DNA of 25,624 bases from a virus. A model generated the notes under the pieces. That model did no database searches. It had not been told where the DNA came from and saw nothing but the letters and a program-made list of their open reading frames with translations. The stretch is taken from positions 1 through 25,624 of IMG/VR virus record IMGVR_UViG_3300042922_000465; one strand, written 5' to 3'. Of this stretch, positions 6,930 through 12,866 are shown piece after piece. Every line of letters begins with the position of its first letter. The stretch's first letter is position 1. The position numbers and the translations under genes are program-made.

Positions 6930-7300
6930 CGGAGTTTCACCGGGGCGAAGGTTTCAGCCGCTTATTCTTGGACTCGCCGTGGCCATCTGGGCGCTTACTC
7001 ACTCTACCGGCCACGATTCCCGCGATCCCTCAGGTCTTACACTTGCCCGTCAGCCCGGGCATTCATCTGCTTGTTGCGGTGATGCAGGTGGGCGGTTATA
7101 GGCCGCAATTTCGTCCGCATCGGGGTGTGATCTACGCGAGGTCGTCACCTCTGGCTTCGCCTGCCGCCGCGCTTTGTCGACGGTGCTCAGTGGCTGGTCT
7201 GATTACGAGTCAGGTGCCTTGCTCCGCTGTAGATCACACCCCGATGCGCTCTCATAGAGAGGATCGGGCAGTTAACGACAGGCTGTCGTGGCGCTGGTCG
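6930..7300 (-). other. gap with hairpins and only tiny ORFs
   Basis: No standard gene is supported on either strand. On the minus strand there are short ORFs of 27 codons (7037-7120), 22 codons (from ATG 7256) and 21 codons (6937-7002). They may be micro-genes of the same coupled kind as those just upstream in the operon. The stretch also has several GC-rich dyads and a 20-bp inverted repeat annotated separately. It forms a long untranslated or lightly translated part of the left operon transcript. Confidence 0.5.
7116..7248. repeat. 20-bp perfect inverted repeat with 93-bp centre
   Basis: The arm 7116-7135 (CGCATCGGGGTGTGATCTAC) is the exact reverse complement of 7229-7248. In the left-operon RNA it would close a large stem around 93 bases. 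The centre contains a smaller hairpin, GAGGT/ACCTC, and a CTGA-7-TCAG stem. Function unknown; a structured RNA element or an old insertion boundary are possibilities. Confidence 0.8.
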
Positions 7301-7477
7301 TCACGCGTCGTAAGGCGGCTTCTCGCCGATGCGCTTCAACTTTTCTTGCTGGAACGCCTCCGCGATATCGAAGGCCTTGCTTGGGATGAGTTCTGGTGAC
7401 ACACCGCCGAAGGACACAAGTCCAATCATTGCTGCAAGTGCGTAGCTTTCGATTTCTTCATGTTCATTGCGCGTCAT
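7301..7477 (-). CDS. small acidic hypothetical protein
   Basis: 58 codons including the ATG at 7477, preceded by CGGAG at good spacing; this is preferred to the in-frame TTG at 7507. Predicted helical, with an N-terminal EHEEIESYALAAM and a C-terminal AFQQEKLKRIGEKPP. Its start overlaps the stop of a 34-codon ORF. Typical small early phage protein; function unknown. Confidence 0.65.
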   Translation of the reverse strand: MTRNEHEEIESYALAAMIGLVSFGGVSPELIPSKAFDIAEAFQQEKLKRIGEKPPYDA

Positions 7478-7578
7478 CGTGATTCTCCGGTTGTTTTCCC
7501 AATGCACCCGTCACCAGGTGCATCAGTGAAACTTTCCTGCCGTGACCCGCTGCTGGCGGCCGTCACTGTCTTGATCAT
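7474..7578 (-). CDS. possible 34-residue micro-gene
   Basis: ATG 7578 overlaps the stop of the preceding 28-codon ORF (ATGA) and its own stop overlaps the next ATG by four bases. The Ser/Thr/Gly-rich peptide has no recognisable feature. Support comes only from this coupling pattern. Confidence 0.3.
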   Translation of the reverse strand: MIKTVTAASSGSRQESFTDAPGDGCIGKTTGESR

Positions 7579-7661
7579 CTGGCTGTCGGTACGGGATTAC
7601 TCGCCATCCCGGGAGGCGCATTTAAGTCACTGCTTCGCACTGTGCCGATAAAGCGCCTCAT
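7575..7661 (-). CDS. possible 28-residue micro-gene
   Basis: ATG 7661 overlaps the stop of the 40-codon gene upstream, and its stop overlaps the next ATG, both as ATGA. The short basic peptide begins MRRFIGTVR and has no known domain. Evidence is positional only. Confidence 0.3.
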   Translation of the reverse strand: MRRFIGTVRSSDLNAPPGMASNPVPTAR

Positions 7662-7780
7662 CTTGGCTCCGGCAGGGAGTGCTCACAGCGCAGGTCGGTG
7701 ACTGCTGAATCCAGATGCATCAGCAGGTCGACATGGTCCGGTAACCAGAGCCGGGCGTGGTTCAGTTCCAGAGCTGACAT
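7658..7780 (-). CDS. 40-residue hypothetical protein
   Basis: ATG 7780 to TGA 7658. The amphipathic helical sequence (LELNHARLWLPDHVDLLMHL) with two histidines and one cysteine looks protein-like rather than random. It overlaps the 3' end of the upstream PL-proximal ORF and couples to the next ORF. Codon use fits the phage. Function unknown. Confidence 0.5.
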   Translation of the reverse strand: MSALELNHARLWLPDHVDLLMHLDSAVTDLRCEHSLPEPR

Positions 7781-7929
7781 GGGGATCGAAATTTATGGTT
7801 CGCGTTGTTCGCCATTTCCAGCGATGCCTCAAGGGCTGCCCGTTTCCGGGGATCGATCCGCGAATGGTTTGGGTTGTTAAAGAGCGGCGGGTCTGTTGAG
7901 GCCCTGACCAACTCTGCTTGTGTTTCCAA
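7762..7929 (-). CDS. first ORF after PL, start uncertain
   Basis: The frame is open from TTG 7977 (inside the operators) to 7762. I give the TTG at 7929, the first in-frame start downstream of the likely PL start point; TTG 7911 is another option, and none has a clear ribosome site. The protein has a polar N-terminus, then NPNHSRIDPRKRAALEASLE and a short basic tail. Being first in the left operon, it could be an early regulator, but no antiterminator motif is obvious. Confidence 0.45.
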   Translation of the reverse strand: METQAELVRASTDPPLFNNPNHSRIDPRKRAALEASLEMANNANHKFRSPCQLWN

Positions 7930-7931
7930 TG

Positions 7932-7986
7932 CAAGTCGGCTTGCATTAATAAAAGCATGCTTGTGATTTGAATGCAAGCACGCTTG
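7932..7986. promoter_or_regulatory. left operator cluster (three repressor sites)
   Basis: Three sites of form CAAG-N4-CTTG: CAAGTCGGCTTG (7932-7943), AAAGCATGCTTG (7952-7963, one mismatch) and CAAGCACGCTTG (7975-7986). Centres are 20 and 23 bp apart. The same sequence recurs three times in the CI-Cro gap. They cover the -10 and -35 of the leftward promoter, as expected for OL. Confidence 0.88.
7949..7977 (-). promoter_or_regulatory. early leftward promoter PL
   Basis: On the minus strand TTGCAT (7977-7972) and TTTTAT (7954-7949) are 17 bases apart, predicting a start near 7942. Each hexamer lies within an operator, so bound repressor would block polymerase. It would drive the whole leftward operon down to the methyltransferase. 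Confidence 0.65.
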
Positions 7987-7999
7987 TGTTTATTTTTCG

Positions 8000-8019
8000 T
8001 ACTGTATGGATGAACAGTA
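8000..8019. promoter_or_regulatory. LexA (SOS) box
   Basis: TACTGTATGGATGAACAGTA matches the SOS-box scheme TACTGTAT-N6-ACAGTA at every outer position; in core form it is CTG-N10-CAG. It lies 20 bases before the DUF1654 start codon and overlaps a TATGGA -10 candidate (8005-8010), with a -35 inside the adjacent left operator. LexA should repress this gene until DNA damage. Confidence 0.8.
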
Positions 8020-8039
8020 TTTGATGGGAGGGTGTTTTG

Positions 8040-8357
8040 ATGGCGAAGCAGGGGAAGAAATCGGAAGCTGGACAGAAGCCTATGTCGGGGATGGAGCGCC
8101 TGAGTTTGCGCGTCTCATCGATGATTAATCACCCGATAGCGCAGCTCGACCGTTCAGTAACGATCCATCGCCTGGATACGGACGGGCAGAGGGAGTGGGA
8201 TGAACTACTGACGATCCTGTCTGACACTGACGGTATCGACATGACCATCAATGACGAAGATGAGTCGATTACTCTGGAGTGGGAGGCGGCCAGTGATGAG
8301 GATCGCGCAGTTGTGGCGGATGACGTGGAGCTGGCGGAGCCGCCACCGCCGTTCTGA
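8040..8357 (+). CDS. DUF1654 family protein, SOS-controlled
   Basis: 105 residues. ATG 8040 follows GGGAGGG (8026-8032) by seven bases. The block from about residue 15 to 85 (MSGMERLSLRVSSMINHP, then IHRLDTD, W and a beta-strand run ending ITLEWE) matches the DUF1654 pattern common in Pseudomonas and its phages. The C-terminus is acidic and ends in a Pro run. The role of the family is not settled; its SOS control suggests a part in prophage induction or DNA-damage response. The gene reads divergently from PL, shares its operator region, and ends at a strong bidirectional terminator shared with the convergent lipoprotein gene. Confidence 0.85.
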   Translation: MAKQGKKSEAGQKPMSGMERLSLRVSSMINHPIAQLDRSVTIHRLDTDGQREWDELLTILSDTDGIDMTINDEDESITLEWEAASDEDRAVVADDVELAEPPPPF

Positions 8358-8364
8358 TGGGCAC

Positions 8365-8392
8365 AAAAAAGCCCGCTCAGTAGCGGGCTTTT
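8365..8392. terminator. bidirectional intrinsic terminator
   Basis: GCCCGCT (8371-8377), loop CAGT and AGCGGGC (8382-8388) are preceded by A6 and followed by T4. It can end both the DUF1654 transcript and the convergent lipoprotein transcript. Confidence 0.9.
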
Positions 8393-8404
8393 GATTGGTT
8401 CAGA

Positions 8405-8806
8405 CTAAAACAACGGCATCAGCATGCCGTTTGGGCTGCGCGATAGCCCCTTTACCAGAACGCCGTTTTGGAACAGGAATTGATAGCCCTTGTTCCCGGT
8501 GTAACCGCCGTAGCTGTTCTTGGCGTTGACGTTGACTGATATGAGATATCCGGCGGAGAGACCTTTGCCTTCGAAAGCACTTCCGACAACGTATCCCTTC
8601 TCGACTTGCGAGAACTGATACTGGGCGGAGTAGGGGTCCTTCAGGGTTCCATTGAAATACTGCTTGATGCGTTCTTCGGCCTGCTGTTGTCCTACAGGGG
8701 TTCCGTAGTCGGCGCGGGCAATGTCTTGCGGAGTAGGGCCTGAAGCGCATCCTGCCATGAAGGCCAAAATGACGATTACGAGCAGCCGCTGGATCTGTGT
8801 GAGCAT
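8405..8806 (-). CDS. phage-encoded lipoprotein
   Basis: 133 residues from ATG 8806, which has a strong GGGAGGG site; the in-frame ATGs further upstream lack one. The N-terminus is a lipoprotein signal: basic start, hydrophobic core and lipobox FMAG-C at about residue 20, so the mature protein would be lipid-anchored. The mature part has an acidic helix, a conserved-looking LKDPYSAQYQF, and a Gly/Asn/Tyr-rich beta region (VNAKNSYGGYTG) before the C-terminus. It lies next to and downstream of CI, on the same strand, so it is probably expressed in the lysogen. Lysogenic conversion or superinfection exclusion is an inference from this position. Confidence 0.8.
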   Translation of the reverse strand: MLTQIQRLLVIVILAFMAGCASGPTPQDIARADYGTPVGQQQAEERIKQYFNGTLKDPYSAQYQFSQVEKGYVVGSAFEGKGLSAGYLISVNVNAKNSYGGYTGNKGYQFLFQNGVLVKGLSRSPNGMLMPLF

Positions 8807-8856
8807 GGTTTCCCTCCCAATAGAAGCGCAGAGAATATCACGGTGGCTCCTAGCCA

Positions 8857-9705
8857 TCACGCCTTCTTGGCGTTCCAGATCAGCAGAACCTTCGCATGAA
8901 CGGCCACGTCTTCAATCCGAGCCTGCTGGTCTTTGTGCTTATCGTTATCTGAGATAAGCCAGAAATGGTCTTCGTCGCACATCTGTAGCCGCTTGATGTA
9001 AAGCAGCCCATGCCAGGTGATGACGTATATGCCGTCACCAACAAACTCGTTGATGCCACGATCCACAATCACTGGATCTTTGTCGTTAATCGTGCCTTCC
9101 ATGCTCTGGCCCCAGCCAGTGATAACAGCCAGGGCGTTGCGCGCGGTGTAGGTCACACCCTTCTCGCGAAGAACATCCTCTCGCACGATCAGATTACGGA
9201 TCGTTTCGTTGTAGTCCGGCGGCACCTGGCCGTGCCCCATAGCCGCCCGAATATCGTACTGGGGTATCAGCACTTCATCTGGGCGAGCGCGCAGGCCCGA
9301 GAAGTCAGCCGGGATAACGTTGCCTGACTTCACCTCAGTCGCTGTTTCCTCAACCGCTTCGGCGATCCTCTGCCGGGCGTCTTCCGAAAGATTTTTCCCG
9401 TGCTTCGCCAGCATCTGCTGAACGAGATCAGCCGCCGACTTGGTCGGCTCTGAAGCCTTGCCGGCGATTGATCGGCGAGGGGGCTCTCCTTTGCCTGATA
9501 GCAGCCAATCAACCGTGGTGTCATAGCCTTCGGCGATGGCGCTCAAGTTGTCGTTCTTGATGTTTCCGGTGTCACCAGCAAACCACTGGCGCACAGCCTC
9601 GTAGCTGACCCCGCAAGTGGTCGCTATGTCGCGCTTGAACCCGCGCGCGCCTACTTCGGGCTTGCGCGCAAGGACGAGCTTCGTAATTCGATCAGTAATT
9701 TTCAT
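8857..9705 (-). CDS. CI-type prophage repressor with S24 peptidase domain
   Basis: 282 residues. The N-terminal helix-turn-helix has its recognition region at about 33-42 (VSYEAVRQWF). A variable linker (about 70-140) joins it to a LexA/CI-type autoprotease domain with Ser201 (GQSMEG) and Lys238 (LLYIKR). A cleavage-site-like AAMG lies at 154-157. The protein should bind the CAAG-N4-CTTG operators, keep lysogeny and be inactivated by RecA-assisted self-cleavage after DNA damage. It is divergent from cro, with operators between. Family and role are secure; the exact scissile bond is not. Confidence 0.96.
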   Translation of the reverse strand: MKITDRITKLVLARKPEVGARGFKRDIATTCGVSYEAVRQWFAGDTGNIKNDNLSAIAEGYDTTVDWLLSGKGEPPRRSIAGKASEPTKSAADLVQQMLAKHGKNLSEDARQRIAEAVEETATEVKSGNVIPADFSGLRARPDEVLIPQYDIRAAMGHGQVPPDYNETIRNLIVREDVLREKGVTYTARNALAVITGWGQSMEGTINDKDPVIVDRGINEFVGDGIYVITWHGLLYIKRLQMCDEDHFWLISDNDKHKDQQARIEDVAVHAKVLLIWNAKKA

Positions 9706-9716
9706 GCGAGCAATCT

Positions 9717-9765
9717 ACAAGAGAGCTTGTCAAGCATGCTTGCCTTGCAAACACAAGCATGCTTG
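9717..9765. promoter_or_regulatory. right operator cluster (three repressor sites)
   Basis: CAAGAGAGCTTG (9718-9729), CAAGCATGCTTG (9731-9742) and CAAGCATGCTTG (9754-9765) lie between cI and cro. Their centres are 13 and 23 bp apart, unlike the left cluster. They match the left operators, so this is OR. PR and PRM must overlap them, but I could not assign -35 and -10 pairs with confidence. Confidence 0.9.
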
Positions 9766-9792
9766 AATATGGATAAGCAAAAGGAGGTCGGC

Positions 9793-9969
9793 ATGACCAA
9801 ATCACAAGCAATCAAGCATTTCGGCTCCGTCTCGGCGCTGGCAAAAGCACTGCGCGTTACCTACGAGGCAGTCCGCCAGTGGGACGACGTGCCTGAGCTG
9901 CGCCAGTACCAGATCGAGCGACTCACCATGGGTGCGCTGAAAGCTGAGCAGAAATCCCAAGCTGCGTAG
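9793..9969 (+). CDS. cro: Cro-type regulator
   Basis: 58 residues. AAGGAGG (9781-9787) fixes ATG 9793; earlier in-frame starts lie in the operators. The pattern MTKSQAIKHFGSVSALAKALRV-T-YEAVRQW (split here) is the usual one for Cro proteins of gamma-proteobacterial phages, with the helix-turn-helix at about 12-32 and VPELRQYQIE after it. It shares YEAVRQW with CI, so both should read the same operators. It would turn down CI synthesis and early transcription during lytic growth. First gene of the rightward operon. Confidence 0.93.
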   Translation: MTKSQAIKHFGSVSALAKALRVTYEAVRQWDDVPELRQYQIERLTMGALKAEQKSQAA

Positions 9970-10024
9970 ATCTGCCGACACCCAAACCACCAGTTTTCTC
10001 TTCAATAGCCAGGAGCATCGAAGC

Positions 10025-10225
10025 ATGTACATGGACCCCAATCAAAAGCGCGCCATCCCGGTGAAGGTTCGATTCGAACCGGTGCTTGATCGGATTCTGC
10101 GTAAAGCCGCGACCAAAACCCGTATGCAGCATGCCACCTACCTCTACGAAATCATCGAGTGGGCAGTGGCCAATGGCGTGATCGAGGAACTCATGCAGGA
10201 CAAACAAGAAGATATCGCGGGCTGA
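10025..10225 (+). CDS. small regulator-like hypothetical protein
   Basis: 66 residues with AGGAG nine bases before ATG 10025. The body resembles ribbon-helix-helix regulators: a strand-like basic segment (AIPVKVRF, about 10-17) followed by two helices (about 18-33 and 40-60). It takes the place of cII in lambda-like maps, but it is not visibly a CII homologue. DNA binding is inferred from shape only. Confidence 0.7.
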   Translation: MYMDPNQKRAIPVKVRFEPVLDRILRKAATKTRMQHATYLYEIIEWAVANGVIEELMQDKQEDIAG

Positions 10226-10244
10226 AGCCCCTTTGGAGGGCCAA

Positions 10245-10457
10245 ATGACCGTAGAGCTTGAAAGGCTGCCTCCGCGTACTCGACAGCGAGTGGAGGAACT
10301 GATGCGCGTAAACGGCTGGAGCTTCAGCCGTGCGATCAACGAAATGACGGAAACCGCCATCGCGAGTGGGGCGCTTTCCGAGGTGGGGAGGAAGAAGGCG
10401 CCAGTCCTTCAACTGGTGACCCCAATGAGGGCCTCTGGCAGGGGCTCTTCGGGGTAA
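10245..10457 (+). CDS. small hypothetical protein, possible DNA binding
   Basis: 70 residues. GGAGG (10235-10239) supports ATG 10245. Sequence: a helical N-terminus (LPPRTRQRVEELMRVNG, about 6-22), a helix with SRAINEMTETAIASGAL (about 26-42) and a basic tail. The two-helix basic pattern suggests a small regulator. No family recognised. A hairpin with arms GCCTCTGG and CCAGAGGGC follows its stop. Confidence 0.65.
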   Translation: MTVELERLPPRTRQRVEELMRVNGWSFSRAINEMTETAIASGALSEVGRKKAPVLQLVTPMRASGRGSSG

Positions 10458-10485
10458 TCCAGAGGGCCTCTGCCAAATTCGGGAC

Positions 10486-10513
10486 GAAAAAAAGCCGGGA
10501 TTGCAGCCCGGCT
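10486..10513 (-). terminator. terminator-like hairpin, best on minus strand
   Basis: AGCCGGG (10493-10499) and CCCGGCT (10507-10513) flank a seven-base loop. The plus-strand A run just before it becomes T7 for minus-strand RNA; on the plus strand the tail is only CTCTT. It would stop antisense transcription entering the early-right genes, and may attenuate rightward reading weakly. Confidence 0.65.
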
Positions 10514-10540
10514 CTCTTAAAACGCGTTGTGGAGCAAATC

Positions 10541-11293
10541 ATGCACCAATCAATCCAAACGATCAATACCCCGGCCAGTGTCGCGACACAATTTGGCAAC
10601 GGTGAAAACGTGTCGCGTACCACTATGTCTTCTCGCGAGATCGCGGAATTGACCGGCAAGCGTCACCCAGACGTCAAGCGGGACATCCAGGCCATGGCCT
10701 CCGAGCTTGGAGAAGATGTGAGCGATTTTGCTCGCATCTATTTGGACAGCATGAATCGTGAGCAGACCGAATACCTGCTCGATAAAGAGCTGACCGAGAC
10801 GCTGTTGACTGGCTACAGCGCCAAGATGAGAAGGGCTGTCGTCCGCCGTTGGACGGAACTGGAAGAGCTGGTCCGCCCAAAAGTTCTTGCAACCCTTCCT
10901 GACTTCTCCAATCCAGCGGCGGCAGCTCGCGCGTGGGCTGAGCAATTCGAGCTTCAGCAGGCTGCCAATCAGGCCCTGATTGAGGCCGCGCCGAAGATTG
11001 CCTTCGTTGAGCGCTACGTGGAATCAACTGGGCTGAAGGGTTTTCGCCAGGTGGCGAAGCTGCTCAAGGCCAACGAATCGCGCTTTCGCGAGTTCCTGCT
11101 CGACAAAAAGATCATGTATCGCATGGGCGGCGAGTGGCAGGCGTATCAGCCTCACATCGACGCTGGCCGGTTTGAAGTCAAAGCCGGCACCAGCGACAGC
11201 GGCCACGCCTACAACCAATCCAAATTCACCCCCAAGGGCGTCAACTGGATTGCCGGTCTCTGGGCTCAGCACAATCTCAAGGGGGTCGAATGA
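10541..11293 (+). CDS. Rha-family / KilAC-domain phage antirepressor
   Basis: 250 residues from ATG 10541, with GGAG at 10531-10534. Residues about 28-110 match the Rha phage-regulatory domain (TMSSREIAELTGKRHPDVKRDI, split by line; then YLLDKELTETLLTGYSA and MRRAVVRRWTELE). The C-terminal third (about 150-250) fits the KilAC antirepressor domain, ending near YNQSKFTPKGVNWIAGL. Such proteins interfere with repressors or other regulators and favour the lytic path; the target here is unknown. Codons 13-26 contain copy 2 of the paired-palindrome element, which may allow control of this gene. Its stop overlaps the next start by four bases. Confidence 0.88.
   Translation: MHQSIQTINTPASVATQFGNGENVSRTTMSSREIAELTGKRHPDVKRDIQAMASELGEDVSDFARIYLDSMNREQTEYLLDKELTETLLTGYSAKMRRAVVRRWTELEELVRPKVLATLPDFSNPAAAARAWAEQFELQQAANQALIEAAPKIAFVERYVESTGLKGFRQVAKLLKANESRFREFLLDKKIMYRMGGEWQAYQPHIDAGRFEVKAGTSDSGHAYNQSKFTPKGVNWIAGLWAQHNLKGVE
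10578..10619. promoter_or_regulatory. paired-palindrome element, copy 2
   Basis: GTGTCGCGACAC (10578-10589, a perfect 12-bp palindrome), 20 bases, then GTGTCGCG (10610-10617) with one partial arm. Centres are 32 bp apart. Bases 10579-10595 (TGTCGCGACACAATTTG) and 10606-10617 (AAACGTGTCGCG) are identical, with the same 10-base gap, to the reverse complement of copy 3. It lies inside the antirepressor coding sequence. Confidence 0.8.
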
Positions 11294-12069
11294 TGGCCGC
11301 GCTTCCGTACATGCAGTTCTACGTCGCCGACTACTTGGCCGACACCACGCACCTGACTGCGGAAGAGCATGGGGCGTACATGCTCCTTCTGTTCAGCTAC
11401 TGGCAGACAGGCAAGCCTTTGCGCATCGATCGCCTCGCAACCGTCGCACGGATTCCCAACGAACGTTGGCCGTCCGTTGCCGATACGTTGAGCGAGTTCT
11501 TCCACGTCACGGAAACGCACTGGGTTCAGTTCCGCGTCGAAGCAGATCTTGAGGCCGTAAACAGCAAAGTCGTCACTGCCTCCAACGCGGGTAAGGCGTC
11601 CGCGCGGGCAAAGGCCCTCAAAAAGCAACAAGAACTCAACGACCGTTCAACGAACGTTGACGATCCGTTGCAACGGAATGGCAACCATAAAGATACAGAT
11701 ACAGATAAGAACAAAACCAACACTCCACCGATGGTGGATGACCTCTTCCCGAAGTTCTGGAAGATGTACCCGAACAAGAAGGGTAAGGCCGCAGCTGAAA
11801 AAGCCTGGAAGAAGCTCAAGGTCACTGCTGACCTATTCGGCCAGATTGCCGAAGGCCTTGCCGCCCAGGTCGTTTGCGAGGCATGGGTCAAGGACGGCGG
11901 TCAGTTCATTCCCCACCCAGCGACATGGCTGAACGGCAAGCGCTGGGAGGACGAAGTGAAAGTCGCCAGCAATGTGCACCCGTTCCCGCAATCCCGTCAC
12001 ACCGGCTTCGCTGATCGCGATTACACCTCCGGCCTGAAGATGCGGGAGGACGGCAGCTATGCGCTCTGA
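11290..12069 (+). CDS. DUF1376 replication-associated protein (lambda O position)
   Basis: 260 codons. Residues 5-95 match DUF1376 (PYMQFYVADYLADTTHLTAEEHGAY, split; then LLLFSYWQ). The middle (about 110-150) is a polar linker with a DTDTDKNK run. The C-terminal part (about 150-235: FWKMYPNKKGKAAAEKAWKK, then FIPHPATWLNGKRWED) resembles primosomal/replication-initiation proteins of phages. Position directly before a DnaC-like loader fits an origin-binding initiator. ATG 11290 overlaps the antirepressor stop (ATGA). The linker DNA holds palindromes and a GATACA repeat that may be the origin. The initiator role is inferred from domain and context. Confidence 0.85.
   Translation: MMAALPYMQFYVADYLADTTHLTAEEHGAYMLLLFSYWQTGKPLRIDRLATVARIPNERWPSVADTLSEFFHVTETHWVQFRVEADLEAVNSKVVTASNAGKASARAKALKKQQELNDRSTNVDDPLQRNGNHKDTDTDKNKTNTPPMVDDLFPKFWKMYPNKKGKAAAEKAWKKLKVTADLFGQIAEGLAAQVVCEAWVKDGGQFIPHPATWLNGKRWEDEVKVASNVHPFPQSRHTGFADRDYTSGLKMREDGSYAL
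11644..11706. other. candidate phage replication origin inside the DUF1376 gene
   Basis: Two dyads, TCAACG-AA-CGTTGA (11647-11660) and the perfect TCCGTTGCAACGGA (11664-11677), share the core CGTTG/CAACG and are followed by an A/T-rich tract with tandem GATACA (11692-11706). Lambda has iterons plus an AT-rich region in the middle of gene O, so the layout is similar. No binding or unwinding evidence is available. Confidence 0.45.
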
Positions 12070-12865
12070 ACAAGTCCAATCCACTCCGGAACTGCCGCCG
12101 GGTACTCGCATCCAGCCAGCCGAGTGCGAAACCCACGGTGCCTACGAGCGGAAGGTCTATGCCGTGCTGGGCCGGGAGCTGAAGAGCAACTGCCCGGAGT
12201 GCACTCGTATCTCCCGCGAGAAGTCCGAAGCCGCTGAGCAGGCCAACAAGGCCATGGAGCTGCGCATGTCCCTCGCTCGCAAGCTCGGCGATGCGCTGAT
12301 CCCGAAACGCTTTACCACCCGCACCCTGGGCAACTACCAGGCCGAGAACGACGGCCAGCGCAAAGCCCTCCGGTTCTGCCAGCACTACGTCCAGATCTTT
12401 GACGAGATCCTGAAGACCGGTCGCTGCATGGTGCTGATCGGCAAGCCCGGTACCGGGAAGACGCACCTCGGCGCCGGCATGGCCAACGAGCTGCTGCACC
12501 ACACGTCTCGCACGGCCGTGTACCGCACTGTCGGCGCGATCCTGCAGGCGATCCGCTCCACGTACGACAAGCACAGCGAACGGAGCGAGGCCGAGATTCT
12601 GTCGAGCCTGATCGACCCCGATCTGCTGGTGCTGGACGAGGTTGGCGTGAGCAAGGAGCAGCCGAGCGACTTCGAGCTGACGACCCTGTTCGCAATCATC
12701 AACGGCCGGTACGAGCAGGAGCGCCCCACGGTGGTGATCTCCAACCTCGAAGCCAGCCAGTTGCCGGCCGCAATGGGTGACCGCTGCGTCGACCGCTTGC
12801 GCGAGGGCGGAATGATCGTGGTCCCGTTCGATTGGGAATCTCAGCGCGGCAAGGAAGGGTTCTGA
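12059..12865 (+). CDS. DnaC-like helicase loader (AAA+ ATPase)
   Basis: 268 residues. A zinc-finger-like N-terminus has C23-x2-H26 and C45-x2-C48. The AAA+ core has Walker A GKPGTGKT at 128-135, Walker B LLVLDEVG at about 189-196, a sensor-type SN at 228-229 and DRLREG near 245-250, which resembles the DnaC/DnaI arginine-finger region. These proteins bring the host replicative helicase to single-stranded DNA at the origin, the task of lambda P. GGGAGGA precedes ATG 12059; the gene overlaps the initiator gene by 11 bases, which fits their joint use in replication. Confidence 0.93.
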   Translation: MRSEQVQSTPELPPGTRIQPAECETHGAYERKVYAVLGRELKSNCPECTRISREKSEAAEQANKAMELRMSLARKLGDALIPKRFTTRTLGNYQAENDGQRKALRFCQHYVQIFDEILKTGRCMVLIGKPGTGKTHLGAGMANELLHHTSRTAVYRTVGAILQAIRSTYDKHSERSEAEILSSLIDPDLLVLDEVGVSKEQPSDFELTTLFAIINGRYEQERPTVVISNLEASQLPAAMGDRCVDRLREGGMIVVPFDWESQRGKEGF

Positions 12866-12866
12866 C

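Noticed and set aside
7150-7230. Possible tRNA on the minus strand (anticodon-loop-like CTCGTAA between CTGA and TCAG)
   Set aside because: No acceptor, D- or T-arm can be formed around it and no TTCGA-type T loop is present.
6755-7399. 214-codon plus-strand ORF across the gene-poor region
   Set aside because: No ribosome site and no protein-like domain; it overlaps two minus-strand genes with good starts.
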